Positions 1 to 8,214 of a DNA stretch of 32,866 bases are shown one piece after another. Made by a program: the position numbers and the translations under genes. The DNA is from Oscillospiraceae bacterium (GTDB lineage: Bacteria; Bacillota; Clostridia; Oscillospirales; Ruminococcaceae): assembly GCA_017461245.1 (NCBI GenBank), contig JAFTYW010000035.1, positions 1 through 32,866 on the forward strand. Direction: 5' to 3'. Every line of letters begins with the position of its first letter. Position 1 is the first letter of the stretch. Under the pieces are notes generated by a model. It searched no databases. It worked only from the letters and a program-made list of their open reading frames with translations, and was not told the origin of the DNA.

Positions 1-55
1 AGTTTATTCACGAAGTTGTGTTATATTTTGGTTAGAAAGGTTAGAGGTGAAAATT

Positions 56-760
56 ATGACACAAACTAAAATCCTTGTAGTTGATGACGATAAGAATATT
101 TGCGAGCTTCTTCGCCTTTATCTTGAAAAAGAGGGCTACGCTGTTACACTTGCTTTTGACGGCCGAGAGGGACTTGACGCTTTTGCAAAGAACGATCCCG
201 ATTTGATCTTGCTGGATGTTATGATGCCTAATATGGACGGCTGGCAGGTCTGCAGAGAAATTCGCAAAACCTCTGAATGTCCCATTATAATGATAACCGC
301 AAAGGGAGAAACCATTGATAAGGTTCTTGGTCTTGAGCTTGGCGCTGACGACTATGTTGTAAAGCCTTTTGACTCAAAAGAGGTCGTTGCCAGAATCAAG
401 GCAATTTTAAGAAGGACCACAAGTGCTCCCGAGACAGATAACTCCTCTAAGAAGATAGTTAATTTCCCAAAACTTTCAATCAATCTTGAAAGTTATGAAC
501 TTAAGGTTGATGGAAAGGCTATAGACACTCCCCCAAAGGAACTTGAACTGCTTTTCCACTTGGCATCTAATCCCAACCGCGTTTACACCCGTGACCAGCT
601 TCTTGACGAGGTCTGGGGCTTTGAGTATTACGGCGATTCGCGTACTGTTGACGTTCACGTCAAGCGCCTCAGAGAAAAGCTTGAGGGCGTTTGCGAGGAT
701 TGGTCGCTTAAAACCGTTTGGGGCGTAGGGTACAAATTCGAGGTTAAGGAAACAGAGTAA
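56..760 (+). CDS. OmpR/PhoB-family response regulator
   Basis: This is a two-component DNA-binding response regulator of about 234 residues. The N-terminal receiver domain (about residues 4-115) has the acidic pocket DDD at 10-12, the phospho-acceptor Asp54 in LLDVMMP, and the conserved Lys103 in VVKPF. The C-terminal winged-helix effector domain (about 130-232) carries RTVDVHVKRLREKL, typical of the OmpR/PhoB class. I chose ATG 56: the in-frame GTG at 47 lies inside the ribosome site AGAGGTG (43-49), which is 6 bases before ATG 56. The histidine kinase gene follows after 5 bases, so the two are surely cotranscribed. The regulon cannot be read from the sequence, but the htrA-like protease gene next door suggests an envelope-stress or cell-wall role (inference). 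WalR, PhoP and ResD are all similar at this level, so no symbol is given. Confidence 0.93.
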   Translation: MTQTKILVVDDDKNICELLRLYLEKEGYAVTLAFDGREGLDAFAKNDPDLILLDVMMPNMDGWQVCREIRKTSECPIIMITAKGETIDKVLGLELGADDYVVKPFDSKEVVARIKAILRRTTSAPETDNSSKKIVNFPKLSINLESYELKVDGKAIDTPPKELELLFHLASNPNRVYTRDQLLDEVWGFEYYGDSRTVDVHVKRLREKLEGVCEDWSLKTVWGVGYKFEVKETE

Positions 761-765
761 AGGGT

Positions 766-2247
766 ATGAGAAAGAGCCTTTTTGCCAAGTATTTTACGGT
801 TTGCGCCGTAATTATCCTGACGAGCCTTGTGTTCCTCGGTGGAGTTTTTGCTCTTTTGGTTTCGCGCTATATGAGGTCTGAAATGCAGAGTAATCTTTTG
901 CAGAGCGTTACAAGAGCGGCAGGATTTACAACATATAATTACGAGGAAAATGACGGTAAGTATCTTGATGAAAGAATGATACGGCAGATGTATTCCTCGA
1001 TCGCCCAAAATTTTAACGGAGTTGTTTTCTTTGTTGACTCAGAGGGAAACACCCTGCTTTGTATAGAGGAAGGACTTTGTAAGCATGAGGTTACAAAGTT
1101 GTCTAAAAACGTTCTTTCCGCTATGTCTGACGGCTCTCAGTATGAGGAATATGGGCGCCTTGGCGGTATATATTCAAAACCGCATTACACGATCGGAACA
1201 CCTGTTCTGGTCGACAATCAGACAAATTTAATAGGTTACGTTTTTTGCTCGGCACCTGCAGATACGATCTCTCAGCTTATTTCTGATGTTGTAAAGATGT
1301 TTCTTATTGCCAGCGTTTTCTCGATTCTTTTGTCTTGTGTGATCATATATCTTATTACAAGGATCCTTGCAAGACCGCTAAAGCAAATGAGTCGCGCGGC
1401 AAGATCCTTTGGACAGGGTGATTTCTCGGTAAGAGTAAATTACCATAGCAGTGATGAAATAGGGGAGCTTGCGCTTTCCTTTAATCAGATGGCAGATTCG
1501 CTTGCCGAGCTTGAAATGGCAAGAAAAAGCTTTATTGCAAATGTTTCTCACGAGCTTAAAACCCCAATGACGACCATAGGCGGTTTTATTGACGGCATTT
1601 TGGACGGAACTATTCCCAAAGAACAGCAGGAGCAGTATTTGAAGCTTGTTTCAGATGAGGTCAAGAGGCTTTCTCGCCTTGTTAGAGCAATGCTCAATGT
1701 TACAAAGATCGAGGCTGGCGAAACAAAGCTCAACGCAGGTCCTATAGATACAAGAGATACAATTATCACAACACTATTCAGCTTTGAAAAGAATATTGAG
1801 GATAAGAATATTGACATCAAAGGTCTTGCCGAAATGGATAGGCTTGTTGTTTTGGGCGATGAGGACCTTATCCACCAGGTTGTGTATAATCTTATAGACA
1901 ATGCCGTTAAGTTCTGTAACGAGGGCGGATACCTTGAATTTTCGTCGGCTAAGGATAATGAGTTTGCTTTTATCCATATTAAAAATAGTGGCGGCGGAAT
2001 TTCAAGAGAGGAAATAAACCACGTCTTTGACAGATTTTATAAAACCGATAAATCAAGAAGCCTTGACAAAAACGGAGTCGGCCTTGGCCTGAATATCGTA
2101 AAGAGTATTCTTGATCTGCACGGCGGAAATATTACCGTTGGTAGTGTTCTTGGTGAGTATACAGAGTTTATCATCGGGCTTCCGCTCTATAAGGAAAACG
2201 CTGAGGAAAAACGCTCAGAACACCGCTTTTTTAAAGAAATAAAATAA
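766..2247 (+). CDS. Membrane sensor histidine kinase (HAMP, HisKA, HATPase)
   Basis: This is the cognate sensor kinase of the preceding regulator, 493 residues. It has TM1 at about residues 9-32, an extracytoplasmic sensor region at about 33-177, TM2 at about 178-201, then a HAMP linker (RPLKQMSRAARSFGQGDFSV). The HisKA dimerisation helix carries the phospho-acceptor His262 in SHELKTPM. The C-terminal ATPase domain shows the N box (NLIDNAVKF), the F box (FDRFYKTD) and the G box (GVGLGLNIVKSI). The architecture and length match WalK/PhoR/ResE-type kinases without a PAS domain. It autophosphorylates on His and transfers the phosphate to Asp54 of the neighbouring regulator. The extracellular sensor domain is not one I recognise, so the signal is unknown. 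Confidence 0.94.
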   Translation: MRKSLFAKYFTVCAVIILTSLVFLGGVFALLVSRYMRSEMQSNLLQSVTRAAGFTTYNYEENDGKYLDERMIRQMYSSIAQNFNGVVFFVDSEGNTLLCIEEGLCKHEVTKLSKNVLSAMSDGSQYEEYGRLGGIYSKPHYTIGTPVLVDNQTNLIGYVFCSAPADTISQLISDVVKMFLIASVFSILLSCVIIYLITRILARPLKQMSRAARSFGQGDFSVRVNYHSSDEIGELALSFNQMADSLAELEMARKSFIANVSHELKTPMTTIGGFIDGILDGTIPKEQQEQYLKLVSDEVKRLSRLVRAMLNVTKIEAGETKLNAGPIDTRDTIITTLFSFEKNIEDKNIDIKGLAEMDRLVVLGDEDLIHQVVYNLIDNAVKFCNEGGYLEFSSAKDNEFAFIHIKNSGGGISREEINHVFDRFYKTDKSRSLDKNGVGLGLNIVKSILDLHGGNITVGSVLGEYTEFIIGLPLYKENAEEKRSEHRFFKEIK

Positions 2248-2335
2248 AAACGGTTTCGTAAAATTTGAAATTGTGTTTTAATTTATTCATATTTTTGTAC
2301 TATAATTATTTCAACAGATTTTAGGAGGAAAAACA

Positions 2336-3823
2336 ATGTCTGAAGAAAATAACTATACTTTTCCCTCTGATAATGAGCAAAATAGCGAGGCAAACGAGGT
2401 GCATGCACCTATCGCGCCCGAGGTGCAGGAGAGCGCCACAGAGGAAGCAGCAGAGCCCAAGCCCTTTGATGCTCAAGAATATATTGAAAAACAGGCGGCG
2501 CAGGCTCAAGAAAATGAGCAAAAGGTTGCAAGTGGTCAGGGCGTGTACTATAGCTATAGCCCCAACAGCTATAGAGGACAGTATAATGAATCTCAGCAGG
2601 GCTATCAGTTTTATAACCAGAATCAGAAACCTCCCAAAAAGAAAAGAACGGGTCTGAAAATATCCCTCGCGGTTTTGGGCGTTATTGCTGTTGTAACTGC
2701 GGCGTGCCTTTTTGGCTATTGGACCGTAACCGAGCTTCGAGGCATTTTTGCGGGTAAGCTTGGCTTAAATAATTCGTCATCAGAAACATCAAGCCAGACA
2801 CAGAGCTACGATGAGCTTGTAATAAACAGCAAACCCGCGGGTGCTGACGAGTATACCGCTAATAGTGACGGAACTCTTACAGCTGCGGCTGTTATCGCAA
2901 AGGTAAGACCCTCTATTGTTGGAATAGTTCAGTACACTAATACCAATGGAATCCCCACAATGGCAGGGCAGGGCTCGGGAATCATAATCAGCGAGGATGG
3001 TTTTATCGTTACAAATGCTCACGTTGTTGAGGGCGCTTCTATGATAACCGTCGTTCTTGATAATGACGAGGAATACCGCGCAACCTTAAAGGGCCTTGAT
3101 ACACAGTCGGACCTAGCGGTTATAAAGATCGAGGACACAAATCTTCCCGCTGCAGAGCTTGGAAATTCGGCAGAAACTGTTGTTGGTGAAAGCGTTATTG
3201 CAATAGGCAATCCCGGCGGTCTTGAACTTGCAGGAAGCTGCACAGGCGGTATGGTTTCGGGTCTTGACAGAACAATTACAAGCAGCTCGGGATATGCTGT
3301 GTCTTATATTCAGACAGACGCTGCGATAAACCCCGGAAACTCGGGTGGTGCGCTTGTTAATATGTATGGTCAGGTTATTGGAATCAACTCAGCAAAGATA
3401 ACCTCTGAAGGCTACGAAAACCTTGGTTTTGCAATCCCCATTAATGAGGCAATTCCCATTATTGAGGACCTTCAGCAGCACGGATATGTTAAAAACAGAG
3501 CAAAGATCGGTATCACATTCCAGCTTATAACCGAAACTGTTTCGCAGTATTATAACTATTCGATCCCCGCAGGACTTTTGGTCACCGAGATTGACGAAAG
3601 CTGTGATATAGCGAGAAAAGATGTTGAGATAAACGATATTATCACCGAAATTGACGGACAGAAGATAACCTCTGCGAATGTTATCTACTCTGTGCTTCAA
3701 AACAAAGCCCCGGGTGATACAGTTGAGCTTACGGTTTACAGAATCGGAACAAGAATTTCAACCTCTAAAACATTCAAAGTAACAGTAACCCTTGCAGAAG
3801 ATAAGGGAACGGTAAATCAGTAA
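2336..3823 (+). CDS. htrA: HtrA/DegP-like membrane-anchored serine protease with PDZ domain
   Basis: This is an envelope quality-control protease of 495 residues. The first ~100 residues are acidic, Gln-rich and low complexity (cytoplasmic), followed by KKKR and a single membrane helix at about 107-130. The trypsin-like domain has the full catalytic triad: His229 in NAHVVEG, Asp259 in SDLAVIKI, and Ser336 in NPGNSGGAL. A single C-terminal PDZ domain (about 390-480) follows. This is the usual Firmicutes HtrA/YkdA layout. The gene has its own ribosome site (AGGAGG, 2324-2329) 88 bases after the kinase gene. A TATAAT at 2301-2306 could be a -10 element, but no good -35 accompanies it. Its place beside a two-component system suggests stress-controlled expression (inference). 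Confidence 0.93.
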   Translation: MSEENNYTFPSDNEQNSEANEVHAPIAPEVQESATEEAAEPKPFDAQEYIEKQAAQAQENEQKVASGQGVYYSYSPNSYRGQYNESQQGYQFYNQNQKPPKKKRTGLKISLAVLGVIAVVTAACLFGYWTVTELRGIFAGKLGLNNSSSETSSQTQSYDELVINSKPAGADEYTANSDGTLTAAAVIAKVRPSIVGIVQYTNTNGIPTMAGQGSGIIISEDGFIVTNAHVVEGASMITVVLDNDEEYRATLKGLDTQSDLAVIKIEDTNLPAAELGNSAETVVGESVIAIGNPGGLELAGSCTGGMVSGLDRTITSSSGYAVSYIQTDAAINPGNSGGALVNMYGQVIGINSAKITSEGYENLGFAIPINEAIPIIEDLQQHGYVKNRAKIGITFQLITETVSQYYNYSIPAGLLVTEIDESCDIARKDVEINDIITEIDGQKITSANVIYSVLQNKAPGDTVELTVYRIGTRISTSKTFKVTVTLAEDKGTVNQ

Positions 3824-3830
3824 TTAAAAA

Positions 3831-3858
3831 GGCGAGTTCACACGTGAACTCGCCTTTT
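3831..3858 (+). terminator. Rho-independent terminator after htrA
   Basis: A perfect 10-bp stem (GGCGAGTTCA / TGAACTCGCC) with loop CACG is followed by TTTT. It closes the htrA transcript, and its T-run merges directly into the left arm of the BirA-like operator that follows. Confidence 0.9.
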
Positions 3859-3887
3859 GTCAACCCTAAATAAATTTAGGTTGACGA
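3857..3887 (+). promoter_or_regulatory. Predicted BirA (biotin repressor) operator
   Basis: There is an inverted repeat of TTGTCAACC (3857-3865) and GGTTGACGA (3879-3887) separated by 13 bases. This matches the known biotin-repressor site plan (TTGTnAACC, spacer, GGTTnACAA), although the spacer is slightly shorter than the 14-16 I remember as usual. It sits directly before bioY-birA, and the birA product carries the DNA-binding domain needed to use it. The right arm contains the -35 hexamer of the bioY promoter, so bound holo-BirA would block RNA polymerase. Confidence 0.75.
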
Positions 3888-3909
3888 AAAGGGAAAAATA
3901 TGGTGTAAT
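3881..3909 (+). promoter_or_regulatory. Predicted sigma-A promoter of bioY-birA
   Basis: The -35 is TTGACG (3881-3886), the spacer is 17 bases and the -10 is TGTAAT (3904-3909). The -35 lies inside the right half of the BirA-like operator. Confidence 0.65.
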
Positions 3910-3942
3910 AGTTGTGATATAAATAAAAGGTATGGTTTGTTT

Positions 3943-4476
3943 ATGAAGAGTAAACGGCTTTCTGTTTATGATATTGCAATAATCTCGGTTTTTGTGGCGG
4001 TAATTTCGGTTTGCAGCTTTGTAACTGTTCCGCTTGCAGTTCCTTTTACAATGCAGGTGTTCGGCGTTTTTCTTGCCGTTGGCTTGCTAGGAACTAAAAG
4101 AGCAGTAGCTTGTGTAGTAGCTTACCTGTTGCTTGGAATGGCAGGTGTACCTGTCTTTTCAAATTTTCAAGGCGGGGCGCAGGTTCTGTTTGGACAAACA
4201 GGCGGCTTTCTTGTTGGATTTGCCTTGTCGGCATTTATAAGCGGCGTATTAATTAGAAAACTGAAGGACGGCTTTGTTACTGTGTTTTTCGCGATGTTTG
4301 TAGGGCTTTTGGCTTGCTATTTCTGCGGCGTTTTGTGGCTTTTGATAGGCTTTTCCTTTGATTTTAAGGCGGCCATTATATTAACTGCGCCACTGTTTGC
4401 CTTTGATATTGTAAAAATTGCGCTTGCCGCGGCGCTGTCAATTAGACTTAAGAAATATGTGAGGTACCTTAAATGA
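3943..4476 (+). CDS. bioY: BioY biotin transporter substrate-binding subunit
   Basis: This is the S component of an ECF-type biotin importer, about 177 residues and almost entirely membrane helices (about six). The family signature is visible in TMQVFGVFLAVGLLG and in the loop GMAGVPVFSNFQGG followed by GGFLVGF. It imports biotin, alone or with the shared EcfAAT module, which is not encoded here. The start is uncertain: TTG 3937 has a weak AAAAGG site at 6 bases, while ATG 3943 is two codons downstream and is preferred as a codon. The gene overlaps birA by 4 bases (ATGA at 4473-4476), indicating translational coupling. Biotin-dependent repression through the upstream operator is expected. Confidence 0.93.
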   Translation: MKSKRLSVYDIAIISVFVAVISVCSFVTVPLAVPFTMQVFGVFLAVGLLGTKRAVACVVAYLLLGMAGVPVFSNFQGGAQVLFGQTGGFLVGFALSAFISGVLIRKLKDGFVTVFFAMFVGLLACYFCGVLWLLIGFSFDFKAAIILTAPLFAFDIVKIALAAALSIRLKKYVRYLK

Positions 4477-5441
4477 AAGGACTAAAATCAGAGGTTTTAA
4501 GGCTGCTTGAAGAGAAAAACGACTACCTTTCGGGCAAAACTATTTCAACAGAGCTTAAAATCAGCAGAAATATGGTCTGGAAATATGTTTTGTCGCTAAA
4601 AAATGAGGGTTATGAGATAGAAACAAGCCGTAAAGGTTATTTACTTGTCAGCAAAAACTGCGAGATTTCAGAGTACGAAATAAGAAAAAAATTAAAAACC
4701 AAAGACGTAAACTTTTCTGTTCATAAAAGCGTTGGATCTACCAACACCCTTGCTCGCCAAATGGCTGAAAAAGGTGCGGGAGAAAAAACAGTTGTGATAG
4801 CCTCAGAGCAAACGCAGGGCAGGGGCAGAAGGGGCAGAAGCTTTTATTCTCCAGATAGCAGCGGAATTTATATGAGCATTCTTTTAAGACCCGATATTGC
4901 GGTTGCCCATGCCATTCTTGTCACGACCTGCGCGGCAGTTTCGGTCTGCAAGGCGATAGAAAAGGTTTCGCCCAAAAAGGCGGATATAAAATGGGTAAAC
5001 GATATATATCTTGGTGGCAAAAAGGCCTGCGGAATTTTAACCGAAGCCGCACTTAATGTAGAAAGCGGTAAGCCGGAATATGTTGTGCTTGGCATAGGAA
5101 TCAATCTTTTTGAAGGCGAAAACGGCTTTCCCGACGAGATAAAGGATATCGCAACGGCGGTTTTCGACTCACAAAAAGAGGCGGAAAAATATAAAAACGA
5201 GCTTGTTGCGCATATTCTCGATTTCTTTTTTGAATATTACGCTCGTCTTACCGATAAAATCTTCTTTAATGAATACCGAAGCAGAATGTTTTTAATAGGT
5301 AAGCCTATAAAGGTGCTCTCAGACCCCGAATACAATGCTGTTGTTTTGGATATTGACAGTAATTTCAAGCTTAAGGTTCGCCTTGAAAACGGCGAGGAGA
5401 AACTGTTAAATTCTGGTGAAGTCAGCACCCGCGCCTATTGA
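4473..5441 (+). CDS. birA: Bifunctional biotin-protein ligase / biotin operon repressor BirA
   Basis: This 322-residue protein attaches biotin to carboxylase carrier domains via biotinyl-AMP and, as holo-repressor, binds the biotin operator. An N-terminal winged helix-turn-helix (about residues 1-65; KTISTELKISRNMVWKYV) marks the bifunctional class. The catalytic core has the biotinyl-AMP loop GRGRRGR at 116-122 and the active-site Lys173 in KWVNDIY. A small C-terminal SH3-like domain (about 275-320) completes it. The length matches the E. coli-type enzyme. It overlaps bioY by 4 bases. The presence of a repressor-type BirA and an operator just upstream of its own operon makes autoregulation likely. 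Confidence 0.95.
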   Translation: MKGLKSEVLRLLEEKNDYLSGKTISTELKISRNMVWKYVLSLKNEGYEIETSRKGYLLVSKNCEISEYEIRKKLKTKDVNFSVHKSVGSTNTLARQMAEKGAGEKTVVIASEQTQGRGRRGRSFYSPDSSGIYMSILLRPDIAVAHAILVTTCAAVSVCKAIEKVSPKKADIKWVNDIYLGGKKACGILTEAALNVESGKPEYVVLGIGINLFEGENGFPDEIKDIATAVFDSQKEAEKYKNELVAHILDFFFEYYARLTDKIFFNEYRSRMFLIGKPIKVLSDPEYNAVVLDIDSNFKLKVRLENGEEKLLNSGEVSTRAY

Positions 5442-5466
5442 CCTTTTGGGATTAAAGTGATAAAAT
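5438..5466 (+). promoter_or_regulatory. Predicted promoter of nadE
   Basis: The -35 is TTGACC (5438-5443), overlapping the birA stop codon. The spacer is 17 bases and the -10 is TAAAAT (5461-5466). It would allow nadE expression independent of the biotin-controlled operon. Confidence 0.5.
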
Positions 5467-5497
5467 TTGTTTGTAAAAATTAAAAGAGGTAATGAAT

Positions 5498-6241
5498 ATG
5501 TATAAGTTTGATGCGGCGCACGCTACAGAGCAGTGCGTTAACTGGATAAAAGAATGGTTTGAGGAGAACGGAAAGGGCTGCAACGCCGTTTTGGGCATCT
5601 CTGGCGGTAAGGACAGCTCAATAGTTGCCGCTCTCTGCGTAAGGGCTCTTGGCAAGGATAGGGTAATCGGAGTTCTGATGCCTAAGGGCGAGCAGTTTGA
5701 TATAAACTATTCTGAGGAGCTTTGCGATTTTCTCGATATAAAACGCTTTACAGTCAATATCAAAGAGGCTGAGGATGCGATCTATAATGCTATCGGTAAC
5801 GCCTTTGAAATAACAAATCAGACTAAATTTAATCTCCCGCCGAGAATAAGAATGTCGGTGGTTTATGCAGTTGCTCAGTCTAATAACGGCAGAGTCGCCA
5901 ACACCTGCAATCTTTCTGAGGATTGGGTAGGTTATTCTACCCGCTACGGCGATAGCGTAGGCGATTTCAGTCTGCTTTCCTGCTTTACCGTTACCGAGGT
6001 AAAGCAGATGGGCAGGGTTTTAGGACTTCCCGAAAAGTTTATCGAAAAGCCGCCAATTGACGGCCTTTGCGGCAAAACTGACGAGGACAATCTCGGCTTT
6101 ACCTATGCCGCTCTCGATAAATATATCAGAGAGGGAATAGAGCCACCCGCAGAAATTAAGTCCAAGATTGACACAATGCATAAAAACAACCTCTTTAAGC
6201 TTAAATTTATGCCTTGTTTCTCGTACGATCCTAATAAATAA
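5498..6241 (+). CDS. nadE: NH3-dependent NAD+ synthase
   Basis: This enzyme amidates nicotinic acid adenine dinucleotide to NAD+ with ATP and ammonia, the last step of NAD synthesis. The PP-loop signature SGGKDS is at residues 35-40 (in GISGGKDSSIVAAL), and conserved active-site stretches include RIRMSVVYA, NTCNLSEDWVGYSTRYGD and GLCGKTDED. At 247 residues there is no glutaminase (CN-hydrolase) domain, so the nitrogen donor is ammonia. I chose ATG 5498 because AGAGG (5485-5489) is 8 bases away; the in-frame ATG at 5492 is only 2 bases from that site. It follows birA by about 56 bases and has a possible promoter of its own and its own terminator. Confidence 0.95.
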   Translation: MYKFDAAHATEQCVNWIKEWFEENGKGCNAVLGISGGKDSSIVAALCVRALGKDRVIGVLMPKGEQFDINYSEELCDFLDIKRFTVNIKEAEDAIYNAIGNAFEITNQTKFNLPPRIRMSVVYAVAQSNNGRVANTCNLSEDWVGYSTRYGDSVGDFSLLSCFTVTEVKQMGRVLGLPEKFIEKPPIDGLCGKTDEDNLGFTYAALDKYIREGIEPPAEIKSKIDTMHKNNLFKLKFMPCFSYDPNK

Positions 6242-6248
6242 AGAAAAA

Positions 6249-6277
6249 AGCAGACCTTTTTTGAGGTCTGCTTTTAT
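6249..6277 (+). terminator. Rho-independent terminator after nadE
   Basis: The stem AGCAGACCT / AGGTCTGCT (6249-6257 and 6264-6272) has a T-rich loop and is followed by a T-rich tail. Confidence 0.85.
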
Positions 6278-6355
6278 ATTTTTATATAAAAAGTGGGATA
6301 ATGATAATAAAATGTGTCTATATTTCATAAAAAGTAATTTTTTCCAAAAAAGCTC

Positions 6356-6385
6356 TTGAAATATATTATAAATATTTGTTATAAT
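6356..6385 (+). promoter_or_regulatory. Extended -10 promoter of the PiT operon
   Basis: The -35 is TTGAAA (6356-6361), the spacer is 18 bases and the -10 is a perfect TATAAT (6380-6385) preceded by TGT, giving an extended -10. The A/T-rich leader to the start codon at 6450 is about 60 bases and shows no clear hairpin or Pho-box-like repeat. Confidence 0.7.
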
Positions 6386-6449
6386 CTATAAGGAAAAGTT
6401 ATTTGTTGCTTGAAAAGTATGTTTATATAATGATAAAGGACTGAGATTT

Positions 6450-7505
6450 ATGGATTCGATTTTAGAATTTTGGAATCAAATGATTGCAAATCCGCTGTTG
6501 TTTGTGGCAGTAGTGCTGACGCTCGGAGTCATCTTGGTAAATGGTTGGACCGATGCCCCCAATGCAATCGCAACCTGTGTAGTAACGCGGTGTATGCCGC
6601 CAAAGGCTGCAATTCTTATGGCGGCTATATTCAACTTCCTAGGCGTTTTTGTGATGACCAAGATCAGTAATGAGGTTGCAGTAACAATTACGAGTATGGT
6701 TAATTTCGGTAATGCCGATGGGAAAACTGTAATCATTGTTCTCTGTGCGGCAATGCTGGCGATAGTTTGCTGGGCAACGCTTGCATGGGTGTTTGGTATT
6801 CCTACGAGCGAAAGTCATGCGCTGATTGCAGGTCTTACGGGCGGAGCAATAGCTCTTTGCGGCCTTGATGCAATCGTGTGGTCCCAGTGGCTTAAGGTTA
6901 TTTACGGTATCGGGATTTCTGTAACCTTGGGCTTTGGTTTAGCTTGGCTGATATGCAAACTTGTAACAAAATTATTCTATAAGGCCAACCGACCCAAGAC
7001 AGAGCCGTTTTTTAAAGGTGCTCAGATCGTGGGCTCGGCCGCTATGGCGTTTATGCACGGCGCACAGGACGGTCAAAAGTTTATGGGAATTATCCTGCTT
7101 TGTGTCTTTACGCTTCAAGGCGCGGGGGTTGCTAATTCCACCTTTGAAATTCCAACCTGGCTTATGATACTTTGCTCTATTGTTATGGGCTCAGGAACGG
7201 CGATGGGAGGAAAAAAGATCATTAAATCCGTCGGTATGGATATGGTTAAGCTTGAAAAATATCAAGGTTTCTCGGCGGACATAGCGTCCTCCATCTCGCT
7301 TGTCTTCTGTTCCGTATTCGGCCTTCCCGTGTCCACGACCCACGTAAAAACAACGTCAATTATGGGCGTTGGCGCTGTAAAGCGGGTTTCGGCTATCAAC
7401 TTCGGCGTCGTAAAGGAAATGGTACTGACTTGGATACTTACGTTTCCCGGATGCGGAATACTCGCATTTTTGGTAACTAAATTATTTTTGCTAATTTTTA
7501 AATAA
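6450..7505 (+). CDS. pit: PiT-family inorganic phosphate transporter
   Basis: This is a secondary phosphate permease of 351 residues with about ten membrane helices. PiT signatures are present in both halves of the inverted-repeat fold: GWTDAPNAIATCV near residue 30, PTSESHALIAGLTGGA in the middle, FMHGAQDGQKFMG near 200, and GLPVSTTHVKTTSIMGVG near 290. It probably moves phosphate with H+ or Na+ across the cytoplasmic membrane. The DUF47 gene follows after 17 bases, the classic partner arrangement. The substrate is inferred from the family; related sulfate/phosphate permeases cannot be fully excluded. Confidence 0.93.
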   Translation: MDSILEFWNQMIANPLLFVAVVLTLGVILVNGWTDAPNAIATCVVTRCMPPKAAILMAAIFNFLGVFVMTKISNEVAVTITSMVNFGNADGKTVIIVLCAAMLAIVCWATLAWVFGIPTSESHALIAGLTGGAIALCGLDAIVWSQWLKVIYGIGISVTLGFGLAWLICKLVTKLFYKANRPKTEPFFKGAQIVGSAAMAFMHGAQDGQKFMGIILLCVFTLQGAGVANSTFEIPTWLMILCSIVMGSGTAMGGKKIIKSVGMDMVKLEKYQGFSADIASSISLVFCSVFGLPVSTTHVKTTSIMGVGAVKRVSAINFGVVKEMVLTWILTFPGCGILAFLVTKLFLLIFK

Positions 7506-7522
7506 TAGAAAGGATGTTGAAA

Positions 7523-8143
7523 ATGGCTAAAGGCGATAAATTTTATTTTGAAAACTTTGCAGAGTGTGCCGCACTCTCCAAAAAGGCGGCTGCGTATCTT
7601 GTAGAATGTCTTGAAAAATACGACCCCGATAAGATTGAAGAAATGCTTCATAATATGCACCAGATCGAGCATACCGCAGATATTAAGAAGCACGAGATGA
7701 ACGATGCTCTTGCAAAGGCGTTTGTAACTCCTGTTGACCGTGAAGATCTGGATATGCTTAGTCAGAACCTCGATCACGTAAACGATAAGCTGGAAGAGAT
7801 AATACAAAAGTTTTACGTTTACGATATCAAATCTGTGGAAACTTCTGTCATTGATTTTGCCAAGAAGCTTGTCAAGGCTTGCGACCTGCTCTGTGAGCTT
7901 ATGGACGAATTTGAAAACTTCAAGCGCTCCAAGAAGATACGCGAGCTTATCATTGAGCTTAATGACGTAGAGGAAGAATGCGACAAGCTGTATCTTGCAT
8001 CTATGCGAGCCCTCACCAAGAGCTCCAATGACGTGTTGACGATAATTTCTTGGCGTGATATATATGAATGCTTTGAGTCTTGTGCTGATGCCTGTGAACA
8101 TGTAAGCGAATGTGTGGGCTCGGTTATTATGAAAAACACATAA
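7523..8143 (+). CDS. DUF47 / PhoU-like Pit accessory protein
   Basis: This is a cytoplasmic, all-helical PhoU-like protein of about 206 residues (DUF47, TIGR00153 family, like B. subtilis YkaA). Charged helices contain repeated acidic/His metal-binding stretches such as MHQIEHTADIKKHEMNDAL and VDREDLDMLSQNLDHVNDKLEEI. Genes of this family are regularly paired with PiT permeases and are thought to regulate phosphate uptake. ATG 7523 is chosen because GAAAGGA (7507-7513) is 9 bases upstream; the earlier in-frame ATG at 7514 is only one base from that site. It ends at a strong bidirectional terminator shared with the convergent DeoR gene. Confidence 0.92.
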   Translation: MAKGDKFYFENFAECAALSKKAAAYLVECLEKYDPDKIEEMLHNMHQIEHTADIKKHEMNDALAKAFVTPVDREDLDMLSQNLDHVNDKLEEIIQKFYVYDIKSVETSVIDFAKKLVKACDLLCELMDEFENFKRSKKIRELIIELNDVEEECDKLYLASMRALTKSSNDVLTIISWRDIYECFESCADACEHVSECVGSVIMKNT

Positions 8144-8169
8144 TATATAGAATATAATTCTGTAAAATA

Positions 8170-8201
8170 AAAACCTCGCAGTAGAAGACTGCGAGGTTTT
8201 T
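8170..8201 (+). terminator. Bidirectional terminator between convergent genes
   Basis: A 13-bp perfect stem AAAACCTCGCAGT / ACTGCGAGGTTTT (8170-8182 and 8188-8200) has a 5-base loop. A-runs on one side and T-runs on the other make it work for both the DUF47 gene (+) and the DeoR gene (-). Confidence 0.9.
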
Positions 8202-8214
8202 GCATTTAATAAGC

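Noticed and set aside
7262-8101. 279-codon open frame on the minus strand
   Set aside because: It is fully antisense to the PiT and DUF47 genes, which have clear family motifs; its translation shows no domain and it runs across their junction.
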